A stretch of DNA of 64,000 nt from NCBI GenBank assembly GCA_012744475.1, contig JAAYBV010000018.1:62001-126000 (forward strand), in the 5' to 3' direction. Below, piece after piece: positions 57,452-64,000 of the stretch. The notes under the pieces are model-generated. The model did not search any database and was not told the DNA's origin. It worked only from the letters and a program-made list of their open reading frames with translations. How positions within the stretch are numbered: the stretch's first letter is position 1; the number at the start of each line of letters is the position of its first letter. The translations under genes were made by a program, and so were the position numbers. The DNA is from Phycisphaerae bacterium (GTDB taxonomy: Bacteria; Planctomycetota; Phycisphaerae; Sedimentisphaerales; Anaerobacaceae).

Positions 57452-60400
57452 GACGACGCTTGATTTCCATATCAAACCGGCGGGCAAGAGCGCATTCGGC
57501 CTGGAGGTCTTCCAGCGAGGCAGGTCTCAGCCCCTGGCGGCATCGTCCTTCGAGTACGACCTGTCGTACCTGACGCAATTCGAGATCAACCAGCTTGAGC
57601 CAAGCGAGAAAGACCCGCAGGGACGCATGGAGCGGATCACCGTCTTTGGCAAGAAGCTCTACGACAGGGTCTTCACCCCCGCGATCAAGGACCTCTGGGA
57701 CAAGGCCAAGCACGAAAGTGACTTTCTGGTCCTGTGCATTCGCATCGACCCGGTTGCCAAGGACCTGGAGACGTTGCCCTGGGAGACGCTGCACGATGGG
57801 CACGAGTTCCTGGCGGCAGGCGCGAAGACGGCGGTGTCCAGGTTGCCCCTGGACGTGGAGATACAGGAGAGTCTGCCCGCTGTACCGACGCCTTTGAAGA
57901 TGCTGGCTTTGATGTCGTCCCCGCTGGACTTGCAGGAGAACGAGAGGCTCCAGATCGAGCGCGAGCAGGAAATCCTCCTGCAAGCGGTCAACGCCCCTTC
58001 GGGCCAGGGCAAGCTGCTGCTGGAATTGGAGGACGAGGCCAAATTGGCCGTCCTGGAGAGCAGTCTCGAAGGCGGCTGCCACATCCTGCACTACTCGGGG
58101 CACGGCATTGCCCCTGAATCGGGCGGTGGCCTGCTGCTGGAGGATGGCCAGGGCAAGCGCCGCCCGACGGCAGTTGCCGAGATCATGCAATCTCTGGAGA
58201 AGGCGGAGCACGCGTTGCGGCTGGTGGTCATCTCAGGCTGCCAGACCTGTAAGACTCTCAGCGCTCGGGGCTTCCACGACCTCGCCCGGGGTTTGCTGCG
58301 GCGGGGCATCCCGGCGACCATCGCCATGCAATTCTCGATCTCCGATGCGGCAGGCCTGATCTTCGCCCAGGAACTCTACCCGCGCCTCGTCGAAGGGCAG
58401 AGGCTCGACGCTGCGGTCAGCGCCGCCCGCCGGACGCTGTTGCACCAAGATGATGTCCGCATCAAGGCGGATGCCTTCGCGCCGGTCCTGCTGGCGGCGA
58501 ACAGCCTGCCCTTGGAGACGACCCAGCCGGAGACCCCAGGTGTGGTCGGGCAGCCCAGGATCGACTTCAGCTTCCATCTGCCCCTGCCGCAACTGGCCTA
58601 CGGCTTCTATGGCAGGCGCAAGGAATACCGCGCGATCCGCGATGGCATCATCGCGAAGAACCACCGCGCTGTCGTTGTTCATGGCATCGGTGGCATCGGC
58701 AAGACCGCCCTGATCAGCCACGTCGCCACCAGGCTCCGCGAGCACTTCCGCGGTGTGTACGCCTTCGATTGCACCAGTGCGGCGCTGGCACCGGCGACGA
58801 TCCTGCTGGAACTGCACCGCTACCTGGAAAGACAAGGCGTGAAGGTCTTGCACCAACTCATCGGCCAGTCCATTCCACCCGACCAGCTTGCGACAATTCT
58901 TGGACAGGTCCTGAGCCAGCGGCCCATACTGCTGATCTTCGATAACTTCGAGACGCACCTCACCGCCCAGGATGGCCAGCGCCACGGAATCACCGATCCG
59001 AACCTGGACACGTTCATCAAGACCCTCGTCAAGACCACTGCCACGGGTACGCGGTTTCTCTTCACGACCCGCTACCTCTTCGACCTCGACGCGAAGCGGA
59101 TCGGGGACATCCAACAGGTCCCGCTGGACGACCTGAGCCGGCCCGAGGCCCTGGGACTGATGCAGAGGCTGCCCTGCTTAGCTGGCGCATCCTATGAGGA
59201 CAAGCTCACTGCCTTTGACACCTTCGGCGGCCACCCCTACGCACTCGTGACCCTCGACCGCCACTGCGCTCACCGCCCGCTAGCCGATGTCCTCAAGGAC
59301 GCGAAATCCGTCCACGCCGAACTCCGCGAATTCCTCGCCATCGAACTGAACTACAGCAGGCTTTCCGACCGCGCCAGAGTGCTCCTGACGCGCCTGGCGG
59401 CCTTCCGAAAGCCCGTCCCCCTTGCTGCGGCGGAGTGGACGCTGGGTGAGAGGATGGATGAGGAGACCGTCGCAAGGCAGGTCTTCGCGCGCCGTGATCT
59501 GAATCGTGAAATGAAGAAACTCGGCGAGGCAGAGTTCGTCAAGCAACATAGGGCGAACATGCCCGAGATGAGAAAGGCAGAGGATGTTGCTGCACCTATC
59601 GGCGAATTGGTTGCTTGGGGCCTGCTCACGCCGCAGGAGCAGGATGGGCAGCCTTCGGGCGTGGCAGTCCACAGCCTCGTCCGCGATTTCTGCCGGGACA
59701 AGCTGGGCGAAAAGGCTTGGAGGCCCTGCCTGTGCGATGCGGCGGCCTTCTACACCAACCAGACCAAGCTGCTCTCGGACGACGAGAAGTCGCCTGAGGC
59801 CGTCTGGACGGAGATCGAGGCCTTCGAGTTGCTGGTTGAGGCGGGGCAATACAAACAGGCGGCCTCAGTCCTGATTGTCGCACAGGCCCTTCTCACCAGG
59901 TGGGGCTTTGGCAGACTCCTTGAATCGCTCTACGGGCGTGTGCTCAAGAACCTCTCCGGGGAGTTCGAGGCAGTGTGCCGTGGAAATGTGGCAATACTGC
60001 TCCAACTCAGATGCGAGTACGAGGCAGCAATTGCTCAGCATCAGAGAGTTGGGGAGGCATTCCGAAGTCTTGGTGACATGCGCAACGTAGCGGCGTCCCT
60101 GCACGAGATCGGGACGATTCACCAACGGCGTGGCGACTACGAGCAGGCCCTGCGGTTCTATGAACAATCCCGAGAGATCATAGAAGAGCTGGGCGACCGC
60201 GCGGGCGTGTCGACGTCCCTGCACCAGATCGGGACGATTCACCAAGCCTGGGGTGACTACGAGCAGGCCCTGCGGTTCTATGAACAATCCCGAAAGATCG
60301 CCGAAGAGCTGGGCGACCGCGCGGGCCTCGCGACGTCCCTGCACCAGATCGGGATGATTCACCAACTCCGCAGCGAGTACAACCAGGCCCTGTGCTGCTA

Positions 60401-60857
60401 TGAACAGTACCGAAAGATCCTCGAAAGGCTGGGCGACCGCGCGGGCTACGCGAAGTCCCTGCATCAGATCGGGATGATTCACCAACTCCGGGGCGACTAC
60501 GAGCAGGCCCTGCGGTTCTATGAACAATCCCGAAAGATCGCCGAAGAGCTGGGCGACCGCGCGGGCATAGCCAGCTCACACGGACAGATGGGCAAGCTCT
60601 ACGCTGACACGAAACGGTATCGCGATGCGTTCGAGCACTTCTTGACGGCTCTGGCCATCTTCACCGAGATAGGGGCACCGGAAGGCTCCAAAGCCGCGCG
60701 TGACCTCAGAAACGTGCGTGGTCTTTGGGGCGCAGCCGACTTCGATAAAGCGTGGCGAGAAAGGACAGGCCATGAAGTGGCGGAATGGTTCATGAAAGAC
60801 ATCGATGAGACAGGCGACCAGTCGCAGGATGAGACAGAGGAGCGAGCCGATGGGTAA
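57450..60857 (+). CDS. CHAT protease-STAND ATPase-TPR protein
   Basis: The protein has 1135 residues. ATG 57450 follows GGAGG at 4 nt. Residues about 80-350 form a CHAT (caspase-like) domain with catalytic His218 (HYSGHG) and Cys264 (VVISGCQTC). Residues about 385-720 form an NB-ARC/STAND ATPase: P-loop VVHGIGGIGKTAL with Lys418, Walker B-like ILLIFDNFE, sensor TRFLFTTRY and GGHPYAL. TPR repeats of 40 residues fill about 860-1090, five of them nearly identical (YEQALRFYEQSRKIAEELGD). The design, effector-switch-sensor, is that of NLR-like immune proteins, in which sensing of a trigger activates the protease. It heads a three-gene operon. Confidence 0.93.
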   Translation: MTTLDFHIKPAGKSAFGLEVFQRGRSQPLAASSFEYDLSYLTQFEINQLEPSEKDPQGRMERITVFGKKLYDRVFTPAIKDLWDKAKHESDFLVLCIRIDPVAKDLETLPWETLHDGHEFLAAGAKTAVSRLPLDVEIQESLPAVPTPLKMLALMSSPLDLQENERLQIEREQEILLQAVNAPSGQGKLLLELEDEAKLAVLESSLEGGCHILHYSGHGIAPESGGGLLLEDGQGKRRPTAVAEIMQSLEKAEHALRLVVISGCQTCKTLSARGFHDLARGLLRRGIPATIAMQFSISDAAGLIFAQELYPRLVEGQRLDAAVSAARRTLLHQDDVRIKADAFAPVLLAANSLPLETTQPETPGVVGQPRIDFSFHLPLPQLAYGFYGRRKEYRAIRDGIIAKNHRAVVVHGIGGIGKTALISHVATRLREHFRGVYAFDCTSAALAPATILLELHRYLERQGVKVLHQLIGQSIPPDQLATILGQVLSQRPILLIFDNFETHLTAQDGQRHGITDPNLDTFIKTLVKTTATGTRFLFTTRYLFDLDAKRIGDIQQVPLDDLSRPEALGLMQRLPCLAGASYEDKLTAFDTFGGHPYALVTLDRHCAHRPLADVLKDAKSVHAELREFLAIELNYSRLSDRARVLLTRLAAFRKPVPLAAAEWTLGERMDEETVARQVFARRDLNREMKKLGEAEFVKQHRANMPEMRKAEDVAAPIGELVAWGLLTPQEQDGQPSGVAVHSLVRDFCRDKLGEKAWRPCLCDAAAFYTNQTKLLSDDEKSPEAVWTEIEAFELLVEAGQYKQAASVLIVAQALLTRWGFGRLLESLYGRVLKNLSGEFEAVCRGNVAILLQLRCEYEAAIAQHQRVGEAFRSLGDMRNVAASLHEIGTIHQRRGDYEQALRFYEQSREIIEELGDRAGVSTSLHQIGTIHQAWGDYEQALRFYEQSRKIAEELGDRAGLATSLHQIGMIHQLRSEYNQALCCYEQYRKILERLGDRAGYAKSLHQIGMIHQLRGDYEQALRFYEQSRKIAEELGDRAGIASSHGQMGKLYADTKRYRDAFEHFLTALAIFTEIGAPEGSKAARDLRNVRGLWGAADFDKAWRERTGHEVAEWFMKDIDETGDQSQDETEERADG
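60093..60570. repeat. 120-bp tandem DNA repeats encoding TPR units
   Basis: Four to five units of 120 bp lie in frame. The segment GAGCAGGCCCTGCGGTTCTA recurs exactly at about 60139, 60259 and 60499. Identity at DNA level means recent duplication or gene conversion within the sensor region. Confidence 0.85.
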
Positions 60858-61059
60858 GATCATCAAGGTGCGGTGCAACGGGCCGGAGGGGCACGTCAAC
60901 GAGGTGGATTTGGATGAGGTGCTGAGAGAGGATGTTGTCCTGAAGCAGGCGCCGGCCAGAGAGGGCCGGCGGATTCCGGAACGGCTGGTCCTGCCCTGCC
61001 GGTTCTGTACGGTCGGGAAGGTCATTGTCACGCGCGAGATGATCGAAGAGAATCCGTAG
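60850..61059 (+). CDS. Small Cys-containing protein of the CHAT operon
   Basis: The protein has 69 residues. ATG 60850 lies inside the end of the CHAT gene (8-bp overlap), which implies coupled translation. It begins MGKIIKVRCNGPEGHVNEVD and has a CRFC pair near residue 50 with another Cys at 9, so a small metal site is possible though one ligand seems missing. It has no hydrophobic segment. I recognise no family. Position suggests a regulator, substrate or adaptor of the CHAT protease. Confidence 0.7.
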   Translation: MGKIIKVRCNGPEGHVNEVDLDEVLREDVVLKQAPAREGRRIPERLVLPCRFCTVGKVIVTREMIEENP

Positions 61060-61083
61060 TCGCACACGCACGGGAGGTGCCTC

Positions 61084-61536
61084 ATGACAGCGCAAGAGAA
61101 GGTCTATGACAGTGGGCAAGGCCGGCCCGATGATGACTTCTGGCTCAGTCAGGGCAGGAAGGCGGTCGAGGACTCACTGCCGGCGGTGCGGGAGGCGGCC
61201 AAGGCGCTGATGACCGGGCTGGGCGTCTTGCAGGGCATCTATGTGGCGATTCTGGGGTTTGGCGACTTCGCCAAGCAGATGACCTGGCCTGTAGCGGGCC
61301 TGTTCGCGCTGCCCCTGCTGGCGTGGCTGGTGGCGCTGCACAGTTGCCTGTCTGTGATGAAGACGAAGGAGCACACCCTGAGACTGTTCGCGCCCGAAGA
61401 GATTCGAGACCATCACGCGCAGGCGCTCAAGGACAAACAACGCAGTCTGACCTGCGCCTTCTGGGAGCTGACGGTCGGCCTGGTCCTGGCGATCGCCCTG
61501 GTGGCCCTGGTCCCGGGCGGAGGCTCCAACGGGTGA
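61084..61536 (+). CDS. Small membrane protein of the CHAT operon
   Basis: The protein has 150 residues. ATG 61084 follows GGGAGG, 25 bp after the previous gene. An N-terminal soluble segment of about 35 residues precedes three hydrophobic helices (ALMTGLGVLQGIYVAILGF, WPVAGLFALPLLAWLVAL, LTVGLVLAIALVALVPG) with a charged loop (MKTKEHTLRLFAPEEIRDHH) between the second and third. No family is recognised. As the only membrane protein in the operon it is a candidate effector (pore) or anchor that the CHAT protease could cut or release; this is inference from context. Confidence 0.75.
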   Translation: MTAQEKVYDSGQGRPDDDFWLSQGRKAVEDSLPAVREAAKALMTGLGVLQGIYVAILGFGDFAKQMTWPVAGLFALPLLAWLVALHSCLSVMKTKEHTLRLFAPEEIRDHHAQALKDKQRSLTCAFWELTVGLVLAIALVALVPGGGSNG

Positions 61537-61582
61537 CTCCTGGTCGGGAGGTGCCGCATGGGCTGAAGCCCATCCTGCGGCC

Positions 61583-61815
61583 CTTCGCACCCTTCAGATG
61601 TTTGCACCCTTCCCACCCGGTCGGCCTCCGGCCGGCGGCCTACAGCCTCTCGTATCTCGAATCTCGTATCTCGAATCTCGTGAACCGCGCACTTTGGACG
61701 GCGGGCTTTTGCCAATGGCGCGGAATGCCTGGCGAACAACCCTTGACATCCGCTGTGCCCCCTGCCATGATGTTCTTCAGCGAAACACCCCCTGCGAAGC
61801 TGTGACGAACGGCAG
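61583..61815 (+). promoter_or_regulatory. Promoter module B (DUF1016 gene) with repeat island
   Basis: A 9-bp array and a 7-bp array (61650-61683) precede TTGACA (61743-61748), 17 bp, CATGAT (61766-61771). From about 61622 to 61796 the sequence matches the region before the CHAT gene closely. The leader to ATG 61858 is about 80 nt. Confidence 0.75.
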
Positions 61816-61857
61816 TCCCGGTCCCTCAGGGATCTGATCTGCCTGGAGGAGTGGAGA

Positions 61858-63051
61858 ATGGTCAGACGCCCTGCGAAGCCCAAGCCGTCGAGTCCCGCCC
61901 GTCCTGGGCGGGAAATCATGAAGCCGCCCCCTGCCGGATCGCCGGCCGGATACGCCAGGTTCCTGGAAGAGGTGAAGTCGCGCATTCGAACCGCCCGGGT
62001 CAAGGCCGCGCTCTCCGTCAACCGCGAACTGATTCAGCTCTACTGGGACATCGGCAAGACCATTGTCGAGGCACAGACCGACAAGGGGTACGGCAAGCAG
62101 GTTGTGGAGCGACTCGCGGCTGATCTACGGAAGGAATTCCCCGGCGTCGCCGGCTTCTCGGCACAGAACCTCTGGTTCATGCGTGCCTTCTGCCTGGCAT
62201 GGACCGAGCAGGTGCGAATTCTCTCACAGCCTGTTACAGAATTGGCGGACGAGAATCTCCAACAAGCCGTTAGAGAATTGGATGGACGAAATCCGCCACA
62301 GGCAGTGACGCAAATTCCCTGGGGTCACAACATCCAACTGATCACGAAGGTGAAGGACCCCGCCGAGCGTCTCTGGTATGCCCGGCAAGCGGTCGAGCAC
62401 GGCTGGTCGCGCGTCGTGCTCGTGCACTGGATCGAGTCGGACCTCTACTCGCGCCAGGGCAAGGCCGTCACGAACTTCTCGACCACGCTGCCGCCGGCGC
62501 AGTCCGACCTGGCCACGGAGGTAATCAAAGACCCCTACACCTTCGACTTCCTGACTCTCGCCTCCGACGCGGCCGAACGGGACCTGGAACGGGCTCTGCT
62601 CGACCACATTCGCAGGTTCCTGCTCGAACTGGGCGCGGGCTTCGCCTTCGTCGGCCAGCAGATGCACCTGGAAGTCGGCGGCGAGGACTTCTATCTCGAC
62701 CTGCTGTTCTATCACTTGCGGCTGCGTTGCTTCGTCGTGATCGACCTGAAGGCCAGACCCTTCCAGCCGGAGTACGCCGGCAAGATGAACTTCTATCTCT
62801 CGGCTGTGGACGACCTCCTGCGTCATCCCGACGACAAACCCTCCATCGGCCTGATCCTGTGCAAGACTCGCAACAAGATCATCGCCGAGTACGCCCTGCG
62901 CGACCTGGCCAAGCCCGTGAGCATCGCCCGTTACGTCACGCGCCTGGTCGAGAGGCTGCCTGCCAACCTCAAAGGCGCCCTGCCCGCCCCACGCGATATC
63001 AAGGCCGAACTCGCCAGGACAAACAAGCACCAAGCCAGGGAGAGTACCTGA
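61858..63051 (+). CDS. DUF1016/YhcG-family PDDEXK nuclease
   Basis: The protein has 397 residues. ATG 61858 follows GGAGGAGTGGAGA. The DUF1016 N-terminal helical domain spans about 25-190 (RELIQLYWDIGKTIVEAQ, GYGKQVVERLAADLRKEFPG, FSAQNLWFMRAFCLAW). The PDDEXK nuclease domain spans about 225-385 (FAFVGQQMHLEVGGEDFYLD, LLFYHLRLRCFVVIDLKARP), with Glu, Asp and the Asp-x-Lys catalytic pattern, and IGLILCKTRNKIIAEYAL. These proteins are frequent in restriction-modification and defence neighbourhoods and resemble Holliday-junction-type resolvases. The acidic proline-rich first 20 residues are extra. It is the second transcription unit using the shared promoter module. Confidence 0.92.
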   Translation: MVRRPAKPKPSSPARPGREIMKPPPAGSPAGYARFLEEVKSRIRTARVKAALSVNRELIQLYWDIGKTIVEAQTDKGYGKQVVERLAADLRKEFPGVAGFSAQNLWFMRAFCLAWTEQVRILSQPVTELADENLQQAVRELDGRNPPQAVTQIPWGHNIQLITKVKDPAERLWYARQAVEHGWSRVVLVHWIESDLYSRQGKAVTNFSTTLPPAQSDLATEVIKDPYTFDFLTLASDAAERDLERALLDHIRRFLLELGAGFAFVGQQMHLEVGGEDFYLDLLFYHLRLRCFVVIDLKARPFQPEYAGKMNFYLSAVDDLLRHPDDKPSIGLILCKTRNKIIAEYALRDLAKPVSIARYVTRLVERLPANLKGALPAPRDIKAELARTNKHQAREST

Positions 63052-63136
63052 CGCCGCCTCCTTCTATCCGCAATCAATAGCGAGTCATCAACAGTCAGTC
63101 CAAGAGTTGCCAACCACCGGGCCACGAGCGAAGGTC

Positions 63137-63262
63137 AAGGCCCGCAAACCGGGCCTTGACAGCCCCGCCCCTGAACCGCCATAATAGTCCGCAGCGAATC
63201 ACGCCTGACGAACGTGCGAATAATGAGCGTTGGGTGTCTTCTGTATGCGGGGCAGCGCGGTC
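63137..63262 (+). promoter_or_regulatory. Promoter/leader module C (DUF4062-like gene)
   Basis: TTGACA (63156-63161) and CATAAT (63180-63185) are 18 bp apart. The leader (AGCGAATCACGCCTGACGAA then GTGCGAATAATGAGCGTTGG) matches module A. An 8-bp inverted repeat AAGGCCCG-CAAAC-CGGGCCTT (63137-63157) overlaps the -35, and may end the upstream transcript or bind a regulator. Confidence 0.7.
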
Positions 63263-63382
63263 AGGTCGAGATGTGTGGGATAGCTGCCCGATGTCGAGAA
63301 GGCAGCGTGAGAACGGGACGGCGAGCATAGAGCACAGGGCACATCCGCAGTCTTCCCCCGCCGGATTGCGAGGGAAGACGTT

Positions 63383-63736
63383 ATGCTCTCTCGCGCACTG
63401 TCTACTATTCCGAGAAGAGGATCCGTGGCCGCCAAGACTCTCAAACGGGTCATTGTAGTCATAGCTTCTCCGGGCGACGTTGCCGATGCTCGGAGTTCTG
63501 TGAGACATGCTGTTGATCGCATCAATCACCTTGTGGTAAAGGACAACGGCTTCCTGTTGGAGCCAATTGGTTGGGAGGATATTCCGCCCGGCAAGGAGGT
63601 CAGCGACACAGCGTGGCTGGTGCGTGCGGCAATTGCAGTTGGCACACGAGAGAATACTGTGCGCCTTGCCGATCATACCGGTATGCTGGTCGCTGGCTCA
63701 TTGCCATATTCGCCTATGCGTTCAGCATCAGAATAG
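63383..63736 (+). pseudogene. Truncated DUF4062-like protein
   Basis: The frame encodes 117 residues from ATG 63383; GTG 63425 with AGAGGA upstream is the more likely start. Residues from KRVIVVIASPGDVADARSSV to LLEPIGWEDIPPG match the N-terminal strand-helix of DUF4062/TIR-like effector-associated proteins. After residue ~72 the family pattern stops and the rest is unrelated, with no continuation in other frames. The gene is therefore probably broken by insertion or rearrangement near 63597. In other bacteria such domains are fused to NACHT or TPR modules, which fits this island. Confidence 0.6.
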
Positions 63737-63796
63737 AATGAAATCATATGTACTCTTGATTGAAAGAGGGAATAGGAGATCATTCTGAAGAGGACA

Positions 63797-64000
63797 ATGG
63801 TAGGAATCGCATGCTTCTGTATCATCGCGTATGGCATCACCCCTGTCACAATCGCCCAGACGTCATCCCGGGATGAAAACCTGGCGCGATTCCTGTTGGA
63901 GGAAATACGGGGGGCGAGACAGAAGATCAGGGATGTGAAACATACGGCCATCTATCATGACTACCAATCCCCGAAAGCCTTCCAATTGTCACTGGAGAGG
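63797..64000 (+). CDS. 5' part of a secreted protein, cut by the window edge
   Basis: ATG 63797 follows AGAGGA. The first 23 residues form a signal peptide (GIACFCIIAYGITPVTIAQT). The mature part begins RDENLARFLLEEIRGARQKI and is mixed helical. The gene runs off the right edge, so the family cannot be named. Its start resembles the secreted protein at 6426 in layout but the match is weak. Confidence 0.6.
   Translation, partial: MVGIACFCIIAYGITPVTIAQTSSRDENLARFLLEEIRGARQKIRDVKHTAIYHDYQSPKAFQLSLER

Overview
The window is GC-rich (clearly above 60% in most genes), gene-dense DNA with wide repeat-rich intergenic spaces. The family content suggests a Planctomycetota bacterium, probably Phycisphaerae-like. 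The clues are secreted SUMF1, Tat-exported Gfo/Idh/MocA and DUF2961/GH172 proteins, many orphan lipoproteins, a HTH-acidic-TM-Lys-rich protein, and the MEP isoprenoid pathway. This assignment is inference from gene families, not from a marker gene.

Layout. 0-5.6 kb is housekeeping: a ThyA-like protein, a parvulin, nrdR with an ATP-cone paralogue, miaA and a short-chain polyprenyl synthase. 5.8-8.1 kb holds a small secreted ORF, a terminator and a frameshifted secreted protein. 8.1-13 kb is the minus-strand group dxr-rseP-glyA. 13.7-24.2 kb is a signalling operon: TonB-dependent receptor, YfiR-like protein, three histidine kinases (one with CHASE8, one with a CxxCH haem-type sensor) and an Rcp1-like response regulator. 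A divergent PocR/AraC regulator and a PDZ lipoprotein follow. 27.7-46.3 kb is a secreted-enzyme region: a Gfo/Idh oxidoreductase, SUMF1, two paralogous lipoproteins, an M14 peptidase, a GH172 protein, a papain-GH172 fusion and a GH116 glycosidase. An HD/YwgA-like pair sits inside it.

From 46.5 kb the DNA becomes accessory. Two units are flanked by perfect 26-bp inverted repeats and carry only minus-strand cargo genes; one flank supplies a Shine-Dalgarno sequence and an ATG. A SEC-C gene remnant follows, then a Fic gene with a clean palindromic operator, an atypical LuxR-type regulator, and a BlaI/M56 pair whose M56 protein ends in a beta-trefoil-like sensor. tRNA-Pro(UGG) and a HTH/TM protein separate this from the last block.

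57-64 kb looks like a conflict or defence island. A CHAT protease-STAND ATPase-TPR protein is followed by a tiny Cys-containing protein and a small membrane protein. A DUF1016-family nuclease and a truncated DUF4062-like gene follow. These three transcription units start from copies of the same promoter/leader module, and the CHAT start codon lies in an 8-bp hairpin. This is the best candidate here for an undescribed, co-regulated system.

Intergenic space is populated by two dispersed palindrome families and by islands of 7-, 8- and 9-bp degenerate tandem repeats. One palindrome element is inserted in frame inside the M56 gene.
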